From Corynebacterium yonathiae (GTDB taxonomy: Bacteria > Actinomycetota > Actinomycetes > Mycobacteriales > Mycobacteriaceae), in assembly GCF_022288805.1 (NCBI RefSeq), contig NZ_JAKOPM010000011.1:10823-74822 (forward strand): 64,000 nt of DNA, given 5' to 3'. The position numbers and the translations under genes are program-made. Shown in pieces: positions 34,074-42,633 of the stretch. Position 1 is the stretch's first letter. Each line of letters opens with the position of its first letter. The notes beneath the pieces are model-generated. The model saw nothing but the letters and a program-made list of their open reading frames with translations. It was not told the DNA's origin and did no database searches.

Positions 34074-35962
34074 GTTCAGCATGTGGATGCGAACACGAAC
34101 CTGCTACGGAGATTGACGAGCTCGATCGGCCATGGTGGAAGGACCCTGAGCTACTGCTGCCGATCTTCTCCGGCGTAGCCCTCATAACAGGACTGGCGCT
34201 GGACTGGTCCGACTTGGAGACGCCCGCGACGGTACTTTATTGGGTTGGCCTGCTGTTGGGCGCTTACACGTTCGCGCCTGGAGCGATCCGGAACCTTGTC
34301 ACGAAGCGCAAGCTCGGCATTGGCTTGCTAATGACGATCAGCGCGGTCGGTGCGGTGATCCTCGGATTCGTCGGAGAGGCCGCGGCGCTAGCGTTCCTGT
34401 ACTCGATCGCCGAGGCACTGGAAGACAAGGCGATGGACCGGGCCCAAGGCGGACTGCGGGCGCTGTTGAAGCTGGTACCGCAGACCGCGACGGTGCTGCG
34501 CGACGGCACAGCGGCCGAGGTCGAAGCGAAGGACCTCGAGGTTGGCGAGCTAATGCTCGTGCGCCCCGGGGAGCGGATCGCCACGGACGGCATCATTCGA
34601 TCCGGGCGCTCCAGCCTTGACACCTCAGCGATCACCGGAGAATCCATTCCGGAGGAGGTTGCGCCCGGCGACGAAGTGCCTGCGGGAGCGATCAACTCCG
34701 CCGGGGTGCTGGAGGTCGAGACGACCGCAGCTGGAACGGACAACTCGCTGACCACACTCGTGGACCTAGTCGAGCAAGCGCAGGCGGAAAAGGGCGACCG
34801 CGCCCGGATCGCCGACCGGATTGCCCAACCCCTAGTGCCCGGGGTGATGATCCTGGCGGTGCTGGTCGGCGTTATCGGCTCACTGCTGGGCGACCCTGAG
34901 ACGTGGATCACCCGTGCGCTGGTAGTCCTGGTCGCAGCGTCGCCGTGCGCGCTGGCAATCTCCGTGCCGCTGACGGTCGTGGCCGCGATCGGCGCGGCCA
35001 GCCAGTTCGGAGTGGTCATCAAGTCCGGCGCGGCGTTCGAGCGACTCGGCGGCATCCGTCACCTGGCAGTGGACAAAACCGGAACCCTTACCCGCAACCA
35101 GCCTGAGGTTACCGGAGTGGTCCCGGCAGACGGATTCGATCGGACGCAGGTGCTTTCTTTCGCGGCGGCAGTTGAGCAGCAATCGACGCACCCCCTCGCC
35201 GCGGCGATCGCGGCAGCGGGGCCCGAAGCGCGCACCGCCTCGGACATCAGCGAGGAAGCTGGGCATGGCATCGGCGGCACCGTCGAAGGCCGACGGGTGC
35301 TGGTGGGCAGCCCCCGATGGATCGACGCCGGGCCACTGAAAGCAGACGTTGAGCGCATGGAGTCCGAGGGCCAGACCTGCGTCCTGGTCACCGTCGATGA
35401 CGCTCTCGCCGGGGCGATCGGGGTCCGCGACGAGTTGCGGCCCGAGGTGCCCGAAGCCGTGCAGGCCCTGCACGCCAACGACGTGGAAGTAAGCATGCTC
35501 ACCGGCGACAACACTCGCACCGCCCGGGCGCTGGCTGGAATCGCCGGAATCAACGACGTGCGCGCCGAGCTGCGCCCTGAGGACAAGACAAGCATCGTCG
35601 CCGAATTCTCCTCCAAGACGTCGACAGCGATGATCGGCGACGGCATCAACGACGCGCCGGCACTGGCGGGCGCGACGGTGGGCATAGCGATGGGAGCGAC
35701 CGGCTCTGACGCCGCGATCGAGTCCGCTGACGTCGCCTTCACCGGCCACGACCTCCGGCTAATCCCGAAGGCGCTGCAGCACGCCCGCCGAGGAAGCCGG
35801 ATCATCAACCAGAACATCGTGCTGTCTCTGGCCATCATCATCGTGTTGTTGCCACTGGCGATCAGCGGCGTGCTGGGCCTGGCCGCCGTCGTGTTGGTTC
35901 ACGAGGTCGCCGAAGTGATCGTGATCTTGAACGGCCTGCGGGCTGCGCAAGCGAAGCACTGA
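34070..35962 (+). CDS. Heavy-metal P1B-type ATPase (Cd/Zn/Pb exporter)
   Basis: 630 residues. Metal-path motif SPCALAISVP, phosphorylation site DKTGTLT, GDGINDAPALA hinge and a C-terminal LVHEVAEVIVILNGLRAAQ segment. There is no HMA domain; instead a short Cys/His N-terminus (SSACGCEHEP) may collect metal. Coupling to cmtR points to Cd, Pb or Zn export. Codon use is more strongly GC-ending than in neighbours, consistent with transfer from another actinobacterium. Start at 34070 is chosen for the ATGA overlap. Confidence 0.93.
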   Translation: MSSACGCEHEPATEIDELDRPWWKDPELLLPIFSGVALITGLALDWSDLETPATVLYWVGLLLGAYTFAPGAIRNLVTKRKLGIGLLMTISAVGAVILGFVGEAAALAFLYSIAEALEDKAMDRAQGGLRALLKLVPQTATVLRDGTAAEVEAKDLEVGELMLVRPGERIATDGIIRSGRSSLDTSAITGESIPEEVAPGDEVPAGAINSAGVLEVETTAAGTDNSLTTLVDLVEQAQAEKGDRARIADRIAQPLVPGVMILAVLVGVIGSLLGDPETWITRALVVLVAASPCALAISVPLTVVAAIGAASQFGVVIKSGAAFERLGGIRHLAVDKTGTLTRNQPEVTGVVPADGFDRTQVLSFAAAVEQQSTHPLAAAIAAAGPEARTASDISEEAGHGIGGTVEGRRVLVGSPRWIDAGPLKADVERMESEGQTCVLVTVDDALAGAIGVRDELRPEVPEAVQALHANDVEVSMLTGDNTRTARALAGIAGINDVRAELRPEDKTSIVAEFSSKTSTAMIGDGINDAPALAGATVGIAMGATGSDAAIESADVAFTGHDLRLIPKALQHARRGSRIINQNIVLSLAIIIVLLPLAISGVLGLAAVVLVHEVAEVIVILNGLRAAQAKH

Positions 35963-36239
35963 GGCTGTGACCGGCAAGTCTCATAAGGGTTAAACCACAC
36001 ACGCCGAGCGGACACACCTTGGGCCAGGCACGTCATTCGAGTTTACGGTCCGTCTCCGTGGAATCGGGATCGTACTCGGTGATCTGTCCCTTCTCGGTGC
36101 GTGTGGGCACGGGGGCTGTGGGCGAGCCACCACCCAGCACGTGCCCCAGCCGGTCAAGGGCCCCGAGCGCGCGGCGTCTCCAGCGCAGATCGTGGAAGGA
36201 TCGAACTTGCTCAGGGACCAAGCGTCACCGCGAGACTCT
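35963..36239. other. Debris right of the ATPase gene
   Basis: No intact gene. The minus strand has a short open stretch (36033-36221) ending TEKGQITEYDPDSTETDRKL, read through a Arg-rich helix, but without a clear start or family. Confidence 0.4.
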
Positions 36240-36426
36240 TTACGTCCTGCAACTTGAATAGTTCAGCGGCCTTGATACCGCGGACATCCATTCGGAGTGT
36301 CGCCGAGTCTCATCGACACAGCCTGCGACTACCTGGGCAGTGTGTTTGACAAAGGACCCCACCCTCATCAGCATTACCGAGCCCTCGCCGTTCCAGTTGC
36401 CGTAACCGACTAGATGCAGATTCTTC
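36240..36426 (-). pseudogene. Remnant resembling the C-terminus of a flavin monooxygenase
   Basis: Read on the minus strand, NLHLVGYGNWNGEGSVMLMR resembles the C-terminal motif of flavin-containing monooxygenases often found with arsenic/metal genes (VGYGDWTGxxSATLIGVG-like). It continues to a plausible tail. The rest of the gene is absent. The call depends on one motif and is tentative. Confidence 0.35.
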
Positions 36427-36663
36427 ACCGCGGTTTTCGCGCAGTTTATTCGCCCCGATATCTCGCCCACTTGGACCGTTGCGGTGGCGGCAATCCGCGT
36501 GGCGATGCCCGTGGCGTGGTTTTCTACCTTTGCGCTCATTGTGCGCGCGGCATCGCGCTGGATTGCGCATCATTTCGCGACCATCGATATCGTTTCCGGT
36601 CTTATCTTTGCGGTGCTGGGACTCGTAATGGCCGTGGAGGGCATCATCGAGCTCTTCAGTTAG
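36412..36663 (+). pseudogene. 3' fragment of a LysE-family exporter gene
   Basis: The frame FFTAVFAQFIRPDISP through IVSGLIFAVLGLVMAVEGII to the TAG at 36661 matches the C-terminal third of LysE/RhtB proteins. It resembles the intact neighbour at 36800 (FFGAIFANFIDPG... DIVSGVVFLLLGVIILFEG). About two thirds of the gene is missing on the island side, so the island probably replaced it. No start codon remains in frame. Confidence 0.75.
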
Positions 36664-36799
36664 TGCAGGTGGCGGATTTCTATAAAAGAGTTGATATAGG
36701 AGCCGCCTAAATCACAGAACTTACCTGTTTCGCTGCAGGTGAGAGGGCCCTTATAGTGGCATGCGTTAATCCAATAGCATGCGAGTATGGAGGTGTTAG
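36664..36799. promoter_or_regulatory. Repeat-rich leader of the LysE gene
   Basis: GGCGG (36669) and CCGCC enclose CTATA/TATAG, a possible hairpin; ACCTG/CAGGT form another; GCATGCG occurs twice about 19 bases apart just before the gene. These may be operator or attenuator elements. The ribosome-binding site GGAGG is at 36789-36793. Confidence 0.4.
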
Positions 36800-37474
36800 G
36801 TGGCTATTAGCGCCCTCGTGACTCTGATGGGCGTGTGGTTCGCGGCGATGGCCTCGCCGGGTCCAGACGTAGTGCAAATCATTCGCTTAGGTGCGCGTTC
36901 TACGCGCGCAGCCGTATGGGCGGCGCTTGGTAGTACCACCGGCCTTACCATTTGGACCGTGGCCTCCTTGGCGGGGCTATCCGCGCTGATTTCCGCGCAC
37001 CCTGGCATCCTCGTGGCGCTGCAGGTTCTCGGTGGTTGTTACCTGCTGTGGATGGCCTATACCGCCATTACCGGTGGCATCAAGGAGCGCCGCGCGCCCG
37101 CAACCGTAGTGGGCACCGAAACCCGCGCCCCGCAGCCGCGCGGGTTTACGCCGGACGGCATTATCAAGGCGGCCACCGCCTATCGCATGGGATTCATCTG
37201 CGATCTCTCGAACCCCAAAGTGGTCATCTTCTTTGGCGCCATCTTTGCCAACTTCATCGACCCCGGCATGGGCATCGGTGCCACTCTCATGGTGGGTGCC
37301 GTATTGATTTTGGAAAGCCTCGTGCTCTTTGTAGGCGTGGCTTTGAGCACCCGCGCGGTATCGAAGTGGATGGCTAAGAACTCCGCCTGGGTGGATATTG
37401 TCAGCGGCGTGGTCTTCCTGCTGCTGGGTGTCATCATCCTTTTTGAAGGAGTGCGTGGCCTTATAGCCATGTAA
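36800..37474 (+). CDS. LysE-family amino-acid exporter
   Basis: 224 residues from a GTG with GGAGG upstream. The N-terminal motif MASPGPDVVQIIRLGARSTR, GLTIWTVASLAGLSAL and DLSNPKVVIFFGAIFANFID are LysE/RhtB signatures; six membrane segments expected. Substrate (basic or branched amino acids, homoserine) is not predictable. A truncated relative lies just upstream. Confidence 0.88.
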   Translation: MAISALVTLMGVWFAAMASPGPDVVQIIRLGARSTRAAVWAALGSTTGLTIWTVASLAGLSALISAHPGILVALQVLGGCYLLWMAYTAITGGIKERRAPATVVGTETRAPQPRGFTPDGIIKAATAYRMGFICDLSNPKVVIFFGAIFANFIDPGMGIGATLMVGAVLILESLVLFVGVALSTRAVSKWMAKNSAWVDIVSGVVFLLLGVIILFEGVRGLIAM

Positions 37475-37483
37475 TCTGGGGCC

Positions 37484-37813
37484 ATGATTTTTACCACTAC
37501 TAATACCGTTGATGGCTATGAAATTACGGACTATATCCGCATCATCGCCGGGGAAACCGTCATCGGTATTAATATGCTGAAGGATTTCGGGGCATCCCTC
37601 CGCAATATCACCGGTGGACGCTCCGCTGGATACGAAAGCGAAGCCATCAAGGCGCGCGAGGCGGCACTCGATGAGCTGTGGCGCCGCGGGCAGGAGCTCG
37701 GGGCCGATGGTGTGGTGGGCATCGCCTTTGATTATTCGCCCATGGGAACGTCGAATGACATGTTGATGGTTACAGCTACCGGCACGGCGGTGAAGCTGCG
37801 CGCTCGTGATTAA
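37484..37813 (+). CDS. YbjQ/UPF0145 family protein
   Basis: 109 residues. GYEITDYIRIIAGETVIG and ELGADGVVGIAFDYSPMG match the YbjQ family of small, probably pentameric proteins, sometimes annotated as heavy-metal-binding without proof. TAATCT lies six bases before the ATG. Its end overlaps the next gene by eight bases. Confidence 0.88.
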   Translation: MIFTTTNTVDGYEITDYIRIIAGETVIGINMLKDFGASLRNITGGRSAGYESEAIKAREAALDELWRRGQELGADGVVGIAFDYSPMGTSNDMLMVTATGTAVKLRARD

Positions 37814-38741
37814 AATCGGCAAGAAAACACTGGCCCTGTGTGCTGGGTTATGCGCGGCAGCCGGACTCATGGCGGGGTGCGAGGAAGAACCGCCGCAGCC
37901 GGGCAGCGTGCCGAATGAATCGCAAGGCGCGGCCGATGGCTATATCACCACGCTGCCGGACCAGGGCACAACGGCCAATGGCCGCTACCAGATCATTAAC
38001 CTACAAAATCATCGCAGTTTTGTAGTCCACGTTCCGTTTAATGCGGATAAGCACCACCGCTTGCCCGTGGTGGTGGCGATGCACGGCTATGAGATGGACG
38101 CCGGCAATATGTTCAAAGGCACTGACCTTTCCCAAGGCGATGCCATTACCGTCTTTGTCCAAGGCGCGGGCAAGGCATGGGCGCCGGCACCGTATGCGGT
38201 AACCAGCTTGGACGATGACCTCACATACGTCGATGACACGATTGATTTCGTCCGCCGCCACTATCCCGCCACGGACACCACCTATGGCGTGGGCTTTTCC
38301 AATGGCGGCGGGTTCGCCCGTGCGGTGACCTGCAAGCGGCCGGGCCTATTCGATGCGGTGGCCACGGTCTCGGCGGCAAAATATGACCGCGTGGAAAAAG
38401 ACTGCGCCAGCGAGCCCACCGATTACCTGGATATCCACGGCACCGAAGACGCGCTGATGAAATATGGCGGTGGGCGCCAACACGGAGCGCACTACCACTC
38501 GGCCAAACAATCGCTGCGCGGGATTGCGAAAGAAAATGGGTGCAATCCGTTCCCAAAGAGGCGTCGGAAAGACGCAGTGGAGCACTTTACCTGGCGGGTA
38601 TGTGATGCGCGCACCGAGCAATACACCATCCACGGGGGCACGCACACGTGGAACGGTGGGGCTACGGACCATTCCGGCCTAGTCAAGGCAGAGTGGACCA
38701 CTGATACGGTGCTGGATTTCTTCCATATCGACCACCCGTAG
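37806..38741 (+). CDS. Secreted lipoprotein esterase (LpqC/PHB-depolymerase type)
   Basis: 311 residues from a GTG. Signal peptide with lipobox LMAGC (Cys ~25) anchors it to the membrane surface. The hydrolase domain shows VVVAMHGYEMDAGNMF, nucleophile GVGFSNGGGFAR (Ser), and a late GGTHTWNGG His. The group includes PHB depolymerases and feruloyl/acetylxylan esterases; substrate unknown. Starts inside the end of the ybjQ-like gene. Confidence 0.85.
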   Translation: MIKIGKKTLALCAGLCAAAGLMAGCEEEPPQPGSVPNESQGAADGYITTLPDQGTTANGRYQIINLQNHRSFVVHVPFNADKHHRLPVVVAMHGYEMDAGNMFKGTDLSQGDAITVFVQGAGKAWAPAPYAVTSLDDDLTYVDDTIDFVRRHYPATDTTYGVGFSNGGGFARAVTCKRPGLFDAVATVSAAKYDRVEKDCASEPTDYLDIHGTEDALMKYGGGRQHGAHYHSAKQSLRGIAKENGCNPFPKRRRKDAVEHFTWRVCDARTEQYTIHGGTHTWNGGATDHSGLVKAEWTTDTVLDFFHIDHP

Positions 38742-38776
38742 TAAGCGCAGCGCGCGGGCTGGGTAAGCTGGGCGGC

Positions 38777-39061
38777 ATGCTAGACATTCCTATCAACGGC
38801 GACTCCATTAAATTGGGGCAGTTCATCAAGCTGGCGAGCTTGGTGGCTACCGGCGGCGAGGCCAAGGAACTCATCGCGGCAGGCGTGGTTACGGTCAATG
38901 GCGAGCCCGAAACGCGCCGGGGTGCCACACTTCACCCAGGCGATGAAGTGTGCATCGAGGATGCCTGCGCGCGGGTGGGCGAGTCGGACGATGACGATGA
39001 TTATTTTGACGAGGCCACGGCCGACGATGACTTTGATCCGGAAAAGTGGAGGAATATGTAG
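38777..39061 (+). CDS. S4-domain RNA-binding protein
   Basis: 94 residues. IKLGQFIKLASLVATGGEAK followed by VVTVNGEPETRRGATLHPGD is a classic S4 fold; an acidic tail (DDDDDYFDE) follows. YaaA-type proteins of this size bind structured RNA, perhaps ribosomal. TAAGCT seven bases before ATG indicates a leaderless start. Its stop directly precedes the VOC gene. Confidence 0.88.
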   Translation: MLDIPINGDSIKLGQFIKLASLVATGGEAKELIAAGVVTVNGEPETRRGATLHPGDEVCIEDACARVGESDDDDDYFDEATADDDFDPEKWRNM

Positions 39062-39889
39062 ATGCCAGCATTCGAAGCTGAAGTGGGCATGCCCTACTGG
39101 ATTGACCTGACCACCTCGGACCCGCGCAAGTCCGCGCACTTTTACGAGGAGGTACTGGGGTGGGAGATTTCCGCCGAGTCTGCGGAGGAAAAGCCTTATC
39201 AGATGGCGCGCTTGCAGGGCCTGCCCATCGCCGGACTTATCCCGCAACCGGAAGAAGCACCCATGCCGGATACTTGGGTGACCTACTTCCTCTCCAAGGA
39301 CATCGCGGGTGATTGCCAGCGCGCCGAGAGCCTGGGCGGGCGCATCCTGGTGGAGCCGCAGCAAGTGCAGCTAGGGCACATGGCTTTGCTTGCCGACGCC
39401 GCCGGCGGCATGTTCGGCCTCATCCAGCCCGCCGGCCCAGAGCACTTCGTCGCCGCCGGCGAACCCGGCACCCCGGTATGGCACGAGCTCACCGCAACCT
39501 CGGGTTTCCGGCGCGCAATGGACTTTTATGGAGAGCTTTTCAATTGGGAAATTCGCGCCATGCAGTCCGAGGATGAGAACTTCATTTACGCCACCGCGGA
39601 AGAAGACGGTGCGCCCTTTGCCGGCCTGTGGAACGCCGAGGGCCAGTTCCCGCCCCAGGTGCCGAGCTTCTGGCAGACCTACTTGGGTGTGCGCGATATC
39701 GACGCTGCTGCGAAGAAGGCCGTGGAACTAGGCGGCGAGGTCATCCGCGAACCATGGGATTCGCCCTTTGGCCGCATGTGCCTCTTGGCCGATTCCACCG
39801 GTGCGACCATCACCCTCACCGAGGTCGACGATGCCCCTGAAGAGGAGCCGACCGAATCGGATGACGTGTTGGGCCTTGACCTGCAGTAG
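39062..39889 (+). CDS. VOC-family protein with two glyoxalase-like domains
   Basis: 275 residues. Two copies of the VOC fold: PYWIDLTTSDPRKSAHFYEE (first) and VWHELTATSGFRRAMDFYGE (second), each ending in a LADxxGxxxxL-type strand. Such proteins bind metal and act on varied small molecules. ATG follows the previous stop without a gap, so translation is coupled. Confidence 0.85.
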   Translation: MPAFEAEVGMPYWIDLTTSDPRKSAHFYEEVLGWEISAESAEEKPYQMARLQGLPIAGLIPQPEEAPMPDTWVTYFLSKDIAGDCQRAESLGGRILVEPQQVQLGHMALLADAAGGMFGLIQPAGPEHFVAAGEPGTPVWHELTATSGFRRAMDFYGELFNWEIRAMQSEDENFIYATAEEDGAPFAGLWNAEGQFPPQVPSFWQTYLGVRDIDAAAKKAVELGGEVIREPWDSPFGRMCLLADSTGATITLTEVDDAPEEEPTESDDVLGLDLQ

Positions 39890-39894
39890 TAGCG

Positions 39895-40200
39895 ATGAGT
39901 GAGTCGCCACTGGTTAAGCGCGTACTGGCGGTGGTTGCCGTGATTCCACCCGGCAACGTCACCTCCTATGGTGAGGTGGCAAAGGTCGCTGGCTGCGGCG
40001 CGCGCAACGTCGGTACCGTGTTAAAGCGCCACGGTGCCGGTACCGCCTGGTGGCGCGTGGTCCGCGCCGATGGCACCTCACACGATCCCGCCCGTGCGGC
40101 GGAGTACTGGGACCGCGAGGCCATCGCCCACGCTGGCGGGCGCGTTAAAATGCACGAGCACGGAATCGATGCCCGCGAATTACAGGAGTTGATGGAGTGA
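39895..40200 (+). CDS. Alkyltransferase-like (ATL) protein of the MGMT family
   Basis: 101 residues. PPGNVTSYGEVAKVAGCGAR and RNVGTVLKRHG match the DNA-binding part of O6-alkylguanine transferases. The active-site PCHRV is replaced by WWRVV, so it cannot accept alkyl groups; ATL proteins instead flag O6-alkylguanine for nucleotide-excision repair. Overlaps the first SMR gene by GTGA. Confidence 0.88.
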   Translation: MSESPLVKRVLAVVAVIPPGNVTSYGEVAKVAGCGARNVGTVLKRHGAGTAWWRVVRADGTSHDPARAAEYWDREAIAHAGGRVKMHEHGIDARELQELME

Positions 40201-40556
40201 GGGCCTGGGTCATTCTTTTCCTCGCGATTGCTAGCGAAGTCGTGGGTACCATCGCGCTGAAATACGCGGTGGACCATTTCTGGATCTACGGTGTGGCCGC
40301 TTTTTGTTTCATCCTCGCCTTCGTGCTCCTGCACCGCGTGATGCAAGAAGGCGTCAACGTGGGCGTGGCCTACGGTCTCTGGGCGTCCGGTGGAGTCATT
40401 TCCACCGCGCTGCTTTCCGCCGCGCTATTTGGCGAGCCGCTCGGAGCAGTAAAACTCGCTGGCATCGCGCTCATTATGGCCGGCGTATTCTGCGTGGAAG
40501 TGGGCGCTAAACCAGACGAGGATGAAGACCGCACGGTGGAGGTGGCACCGCAATGA
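40197..40556 (+). CDS. SMR multidrug exporter subunit A
   Basis: 119 residues, four membrane segments. LAIASEVVGTIALKYA contains the essential Glu of small multidrug-resistance proteins. The GTG overlaps the upstream stop; the ATG of the second SMR gene overlaps this stop, so both are made together and probably form a heterodimer like EbrAB. The C-terminus has an acidic extension (PDEDEDRTVE). Confidence 0.88.
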   Translation: MRAWVILFLAIASEVVGTIALKYAVDHFWIYGVAAFCFILAFVLLHRVMQEGVNVGVAYGLWASGGVISTALLSAALFGEPLGAVKLAGIALIMAGVFCVEVGAKPDEDEDRTVEVAPQ

Positions 40557-40870
40557 TCTGGTTTTTACTTTTCCTCGCTACCGCCATTGAGGTCACCGGC
40601 ACGCTGTGCCTGCGCATGTCCGCGGTGACCGGCCGTCGCTTCTGGGTTGTGCTTGTCGCCCTGTGTTATGTCAGCGCCTATGGTTTCTTGGCGCTCGTGC
40701 TCAAGGCTGGCATGGACTTGGGCGTGGCTTATGGCATCTGGGCTGCCACTGGTGTCGCGCTTACCGCCGTCGCCTCATATCTCCTCTTCAAGGAGCCATT
40801 CACCTGGTTAAAATCCCTCGGAGTGGTTCTGATCGTCGGAGGAGTGCTGCTGGTAGAAGCTGGTGCGTAG
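40553..40870 (+). CDS. SMR multidrug exporter subunit B
   Basis: 105 residues, four membrane segments. LFLATAIEVTGTLCLRMS carries the conserved Glu; GVAYGIWAATGVALTA is the family motif. Paired with the preceding SMR gene by a four-base overlap. Likely exports quaternary ammonium compounds or polyamines with proton exchange. Confidence 0.88.
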   Translation: MIWFLLFLATAIEVTGTLCLRMSAVTGRRFWVVLVALCYVSAYGFLALVLKAGMDLGVAYGIWAATGVALTAVASYLLFKEPFTWLKSLGVVLIVGGVLLVEAGA

Positions 40871-40897
40871 CACCTGCGGGGGCGCTACTATATTTTC

Positions 40898-41764
40898 ATG
40901 ATGAAAAAGTTGGCGGTAGGTTCCCTGGTTACCGCACTCTCCCTCGCAATCGCCCCTGCCGCCCAGGCTGTCACCCTCGATCCGCACGCTGTGCCCGCGC
41001 GCACCCAGATCACCGTCCGACATGATTCCGGTGCGACTGTTTCCACCGCTAACGCCCATGAGTCTCGCCCCGCACTGTCTTTGAGCAAGCTCTACTTGGG
41101 CTATTGGGTCCTAAAATACGGTGCGCCGGCCGACAAAGCCCGCGTGGAGCACATGATCCGTGTGAGCGATGACAACGTGGCTACCGACTTGGATCGTCGC
41201 TACCCGCAGGCCATTCCCAGCATCATCCACGAGTTTGGACTGCGCGAAACGCACTACACCGGGTATTGGGGAACGACCACAACCTCTACTGAAGATGTAG
41301 CGCGGTTCACCTCGCGTATCCAGCACGATCCCATTGCCGCACCCATCATGGCCGGTATGGCTAACGCCGCCCCTGTGGCTGCCGATGGCTACCGCCAAGA
41401 TTTTGGTACCTCACGAATTCCTGGCGTTATCGGTACCAAGTTCGGCTGGTCCGATAATCGCCGCATCCATGCCTCGGTATCCACCGCCCCAGGATTTACC
41501 GTAGCCGCCAATACCTACGGTGATGCGGGCACTCATATCGCAGATGTCACCCGGGCCGTACATAATGCCCCAGGCGCACTACCCGCAGCGGGCGGTTCTA
41601 GCCAAGCCATCGGCGCGCGCATCGAACGCGATTTGAATCTACAAGGCCCCGCGCGACAGGCCGTCCGCGATGCCACCCGCACGGCAGCGAGCTACGAGCG
41701 TCAAGCCTGCGCGAGCGCGAACCAGGCATTGGCGCAGGTAACGCCGATGCGCGTGTGTAACTAG
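40898..41764 (+). CDS. Secreted beta-lactamase-fold serine hydrolase
   Basis: 288 residues. Signal peptide MMKKLAVGSLVTALSLAIAP ending AQA. SxxK-type nucleophile in LSLSKLYLG, SDDN in IRVSDDNVATDL, and KFGW in place of KTG, so it belongs to the penicillin-recognising fold. Whether it acts on peptidoglycan, beta-lactams or esters is unknown; the KFG change argues against a classical class A lactamase. TACTAT six bases before the ATG suggests a leaderless start. Confidence 0.75.
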   Translation: MMKKLAVGSLVTALSLAIAPAAQAVTLDPHAVPARTQITVRHDSGATVSTANAHESRPALSLSKLYLGYWVLKYGAPADKARVEHMIRVSDDNVATDLDRRYPQAIPSIIHEFGLRETHYTGYWGTTTTSTEDVARFTSRIQHDPIAAPIMAGMANAAPVAADGYRQDFGTSRIPGVIGTKFGWSDNRRIHASVSTAPGFTVAANTYGDAGTHIADVTRAVHNAPGALPAAGGSSQAIGARIERDLNLQGPARQAVRDATRTAASYERQACASANQALAQVTPMRVCN

Positions 41765-41781
41765 GAGTGGCGGAGGCGGAT

Positions 41782-42633
41782 TTAGCGGATGAAGGCGAGA
41801 GCGTCTTCGGCGGTGCTGTGGCTGTAGCTCTCGTCGGTTTTGGCGAGCTTATTGCCGCGCAGGACCAGCCAGATGCTTAGCGGGTAAAGGATAAGCGCTA
41901 CCACGACGGCTTGGATGATGGAGGCCACCTCGGAATCGTGCAGGTAATTCCAGCAAAAGTGCAGGGTAAATGAGGCGGTTAGGGCACCGAGAAAGACGCC
42001 GATGCGCCACGACCAGGGTTTGGCGGCGGCATAGAGTGCCCAGCCGATGCCCCAGCCGGCCAGCGCGGTGAGCAATACGTGCAGGCCAGGGCCGGCGATA
42101 AGGCGCAGGCCCCACATTTCAAAAAGTCCCTGAATATCGCTATCGGGGTGCATGGTGGCGCCCATGGCGCCGTAGAGGATATTCTCGCAAGCCTCGAAGC
42201 CAAGGCCTACCACTGCGCCCACCATCCAGCCGTGCCATGGGCGGTTGAGTTGGCGGAAGGACATGAGCACGAAGATGACGCCGGTGGCCTTAGAAATCTC
42301 TTCCGGATAGGCACCGCTCCACGACATCATGGCGTCGACCCAACCGGTGCCGATAGCGAGCTGCATGACCGGTCCAGCGCTGATAAGCGCCAAGGCAACA
42401 GCTACTCCGCCGCCCCAAAGGAAAGCCAGCGTGGCCCACAGGCGCGCCGGGCGGGCCCACATGGGGCTGCGCTGTAGCAAGTAGATGACCAGTGCCACGA
42501 GTATGGCGGCGATGAGCAGGCTGAGCAGACCCATTAGAGGAGAGATTAAAAATGTGCTCAGCGTCTGGAAAAAGAAGGCGATGAGGCCGATGCCGGATAG
42601 GAGCCACAGCGTGGTGCGAAAGAGCTTAGACAT
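41782..42633 (-). CDS. PrsW-family intramembrane metalloprotease, second copy
   Basis: 283 residues, about eight membrane segments. Signature residues: GAYPEEISKATG (Glu111-Glu112, Lys115), GLGFEACENILYG (Glu147, Glu150), AGPGLHVLL (His) and FTLHFCWNYL (His). The ATG follows the upstream stop TAG with no gap. Together with the gene at 1184 this gives two PrsW pairs in the window, each behind an anchored protein with a similar Cys motif. Confidence 0.85.
   Translation of the reverse strand: MSKLFRTTLWLLSGIGLIAFFFQTLSTFLISPLMGLLSLLIAAILVALVIYLLQRSPMWARPARLWATLAFLWGGGVAVALALISAGPVMQLAIGTGWVDAMMSWSGAYPEEISKATGVIFVLMSFRQLNRPWHGWMVGAVVGLGFEACENILYGAMGATMHPDSDIQGLFEMWGLRLIAGPGLHVLLTALAGWGIGWALYAAAKPWSWRIGVFLGALTASFTLHFCWNYLHDSEVASIIQAVVVALILYPLSIWLVLRGNKLAKTDESYSHSTAEDALAFIR

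Noticed and set aside
34880..35749. Long minus-strand frame (289 codons) opposite the P-type ATPase
   Set aside because: It is a mirror of the strongly biased ATPase codons; its product has no motifs.
36033..36221. Minus-strand 62-codon frame after the ATPase gene
   Set aside because: No recognisable family, no start signals; probably remnant or chance.
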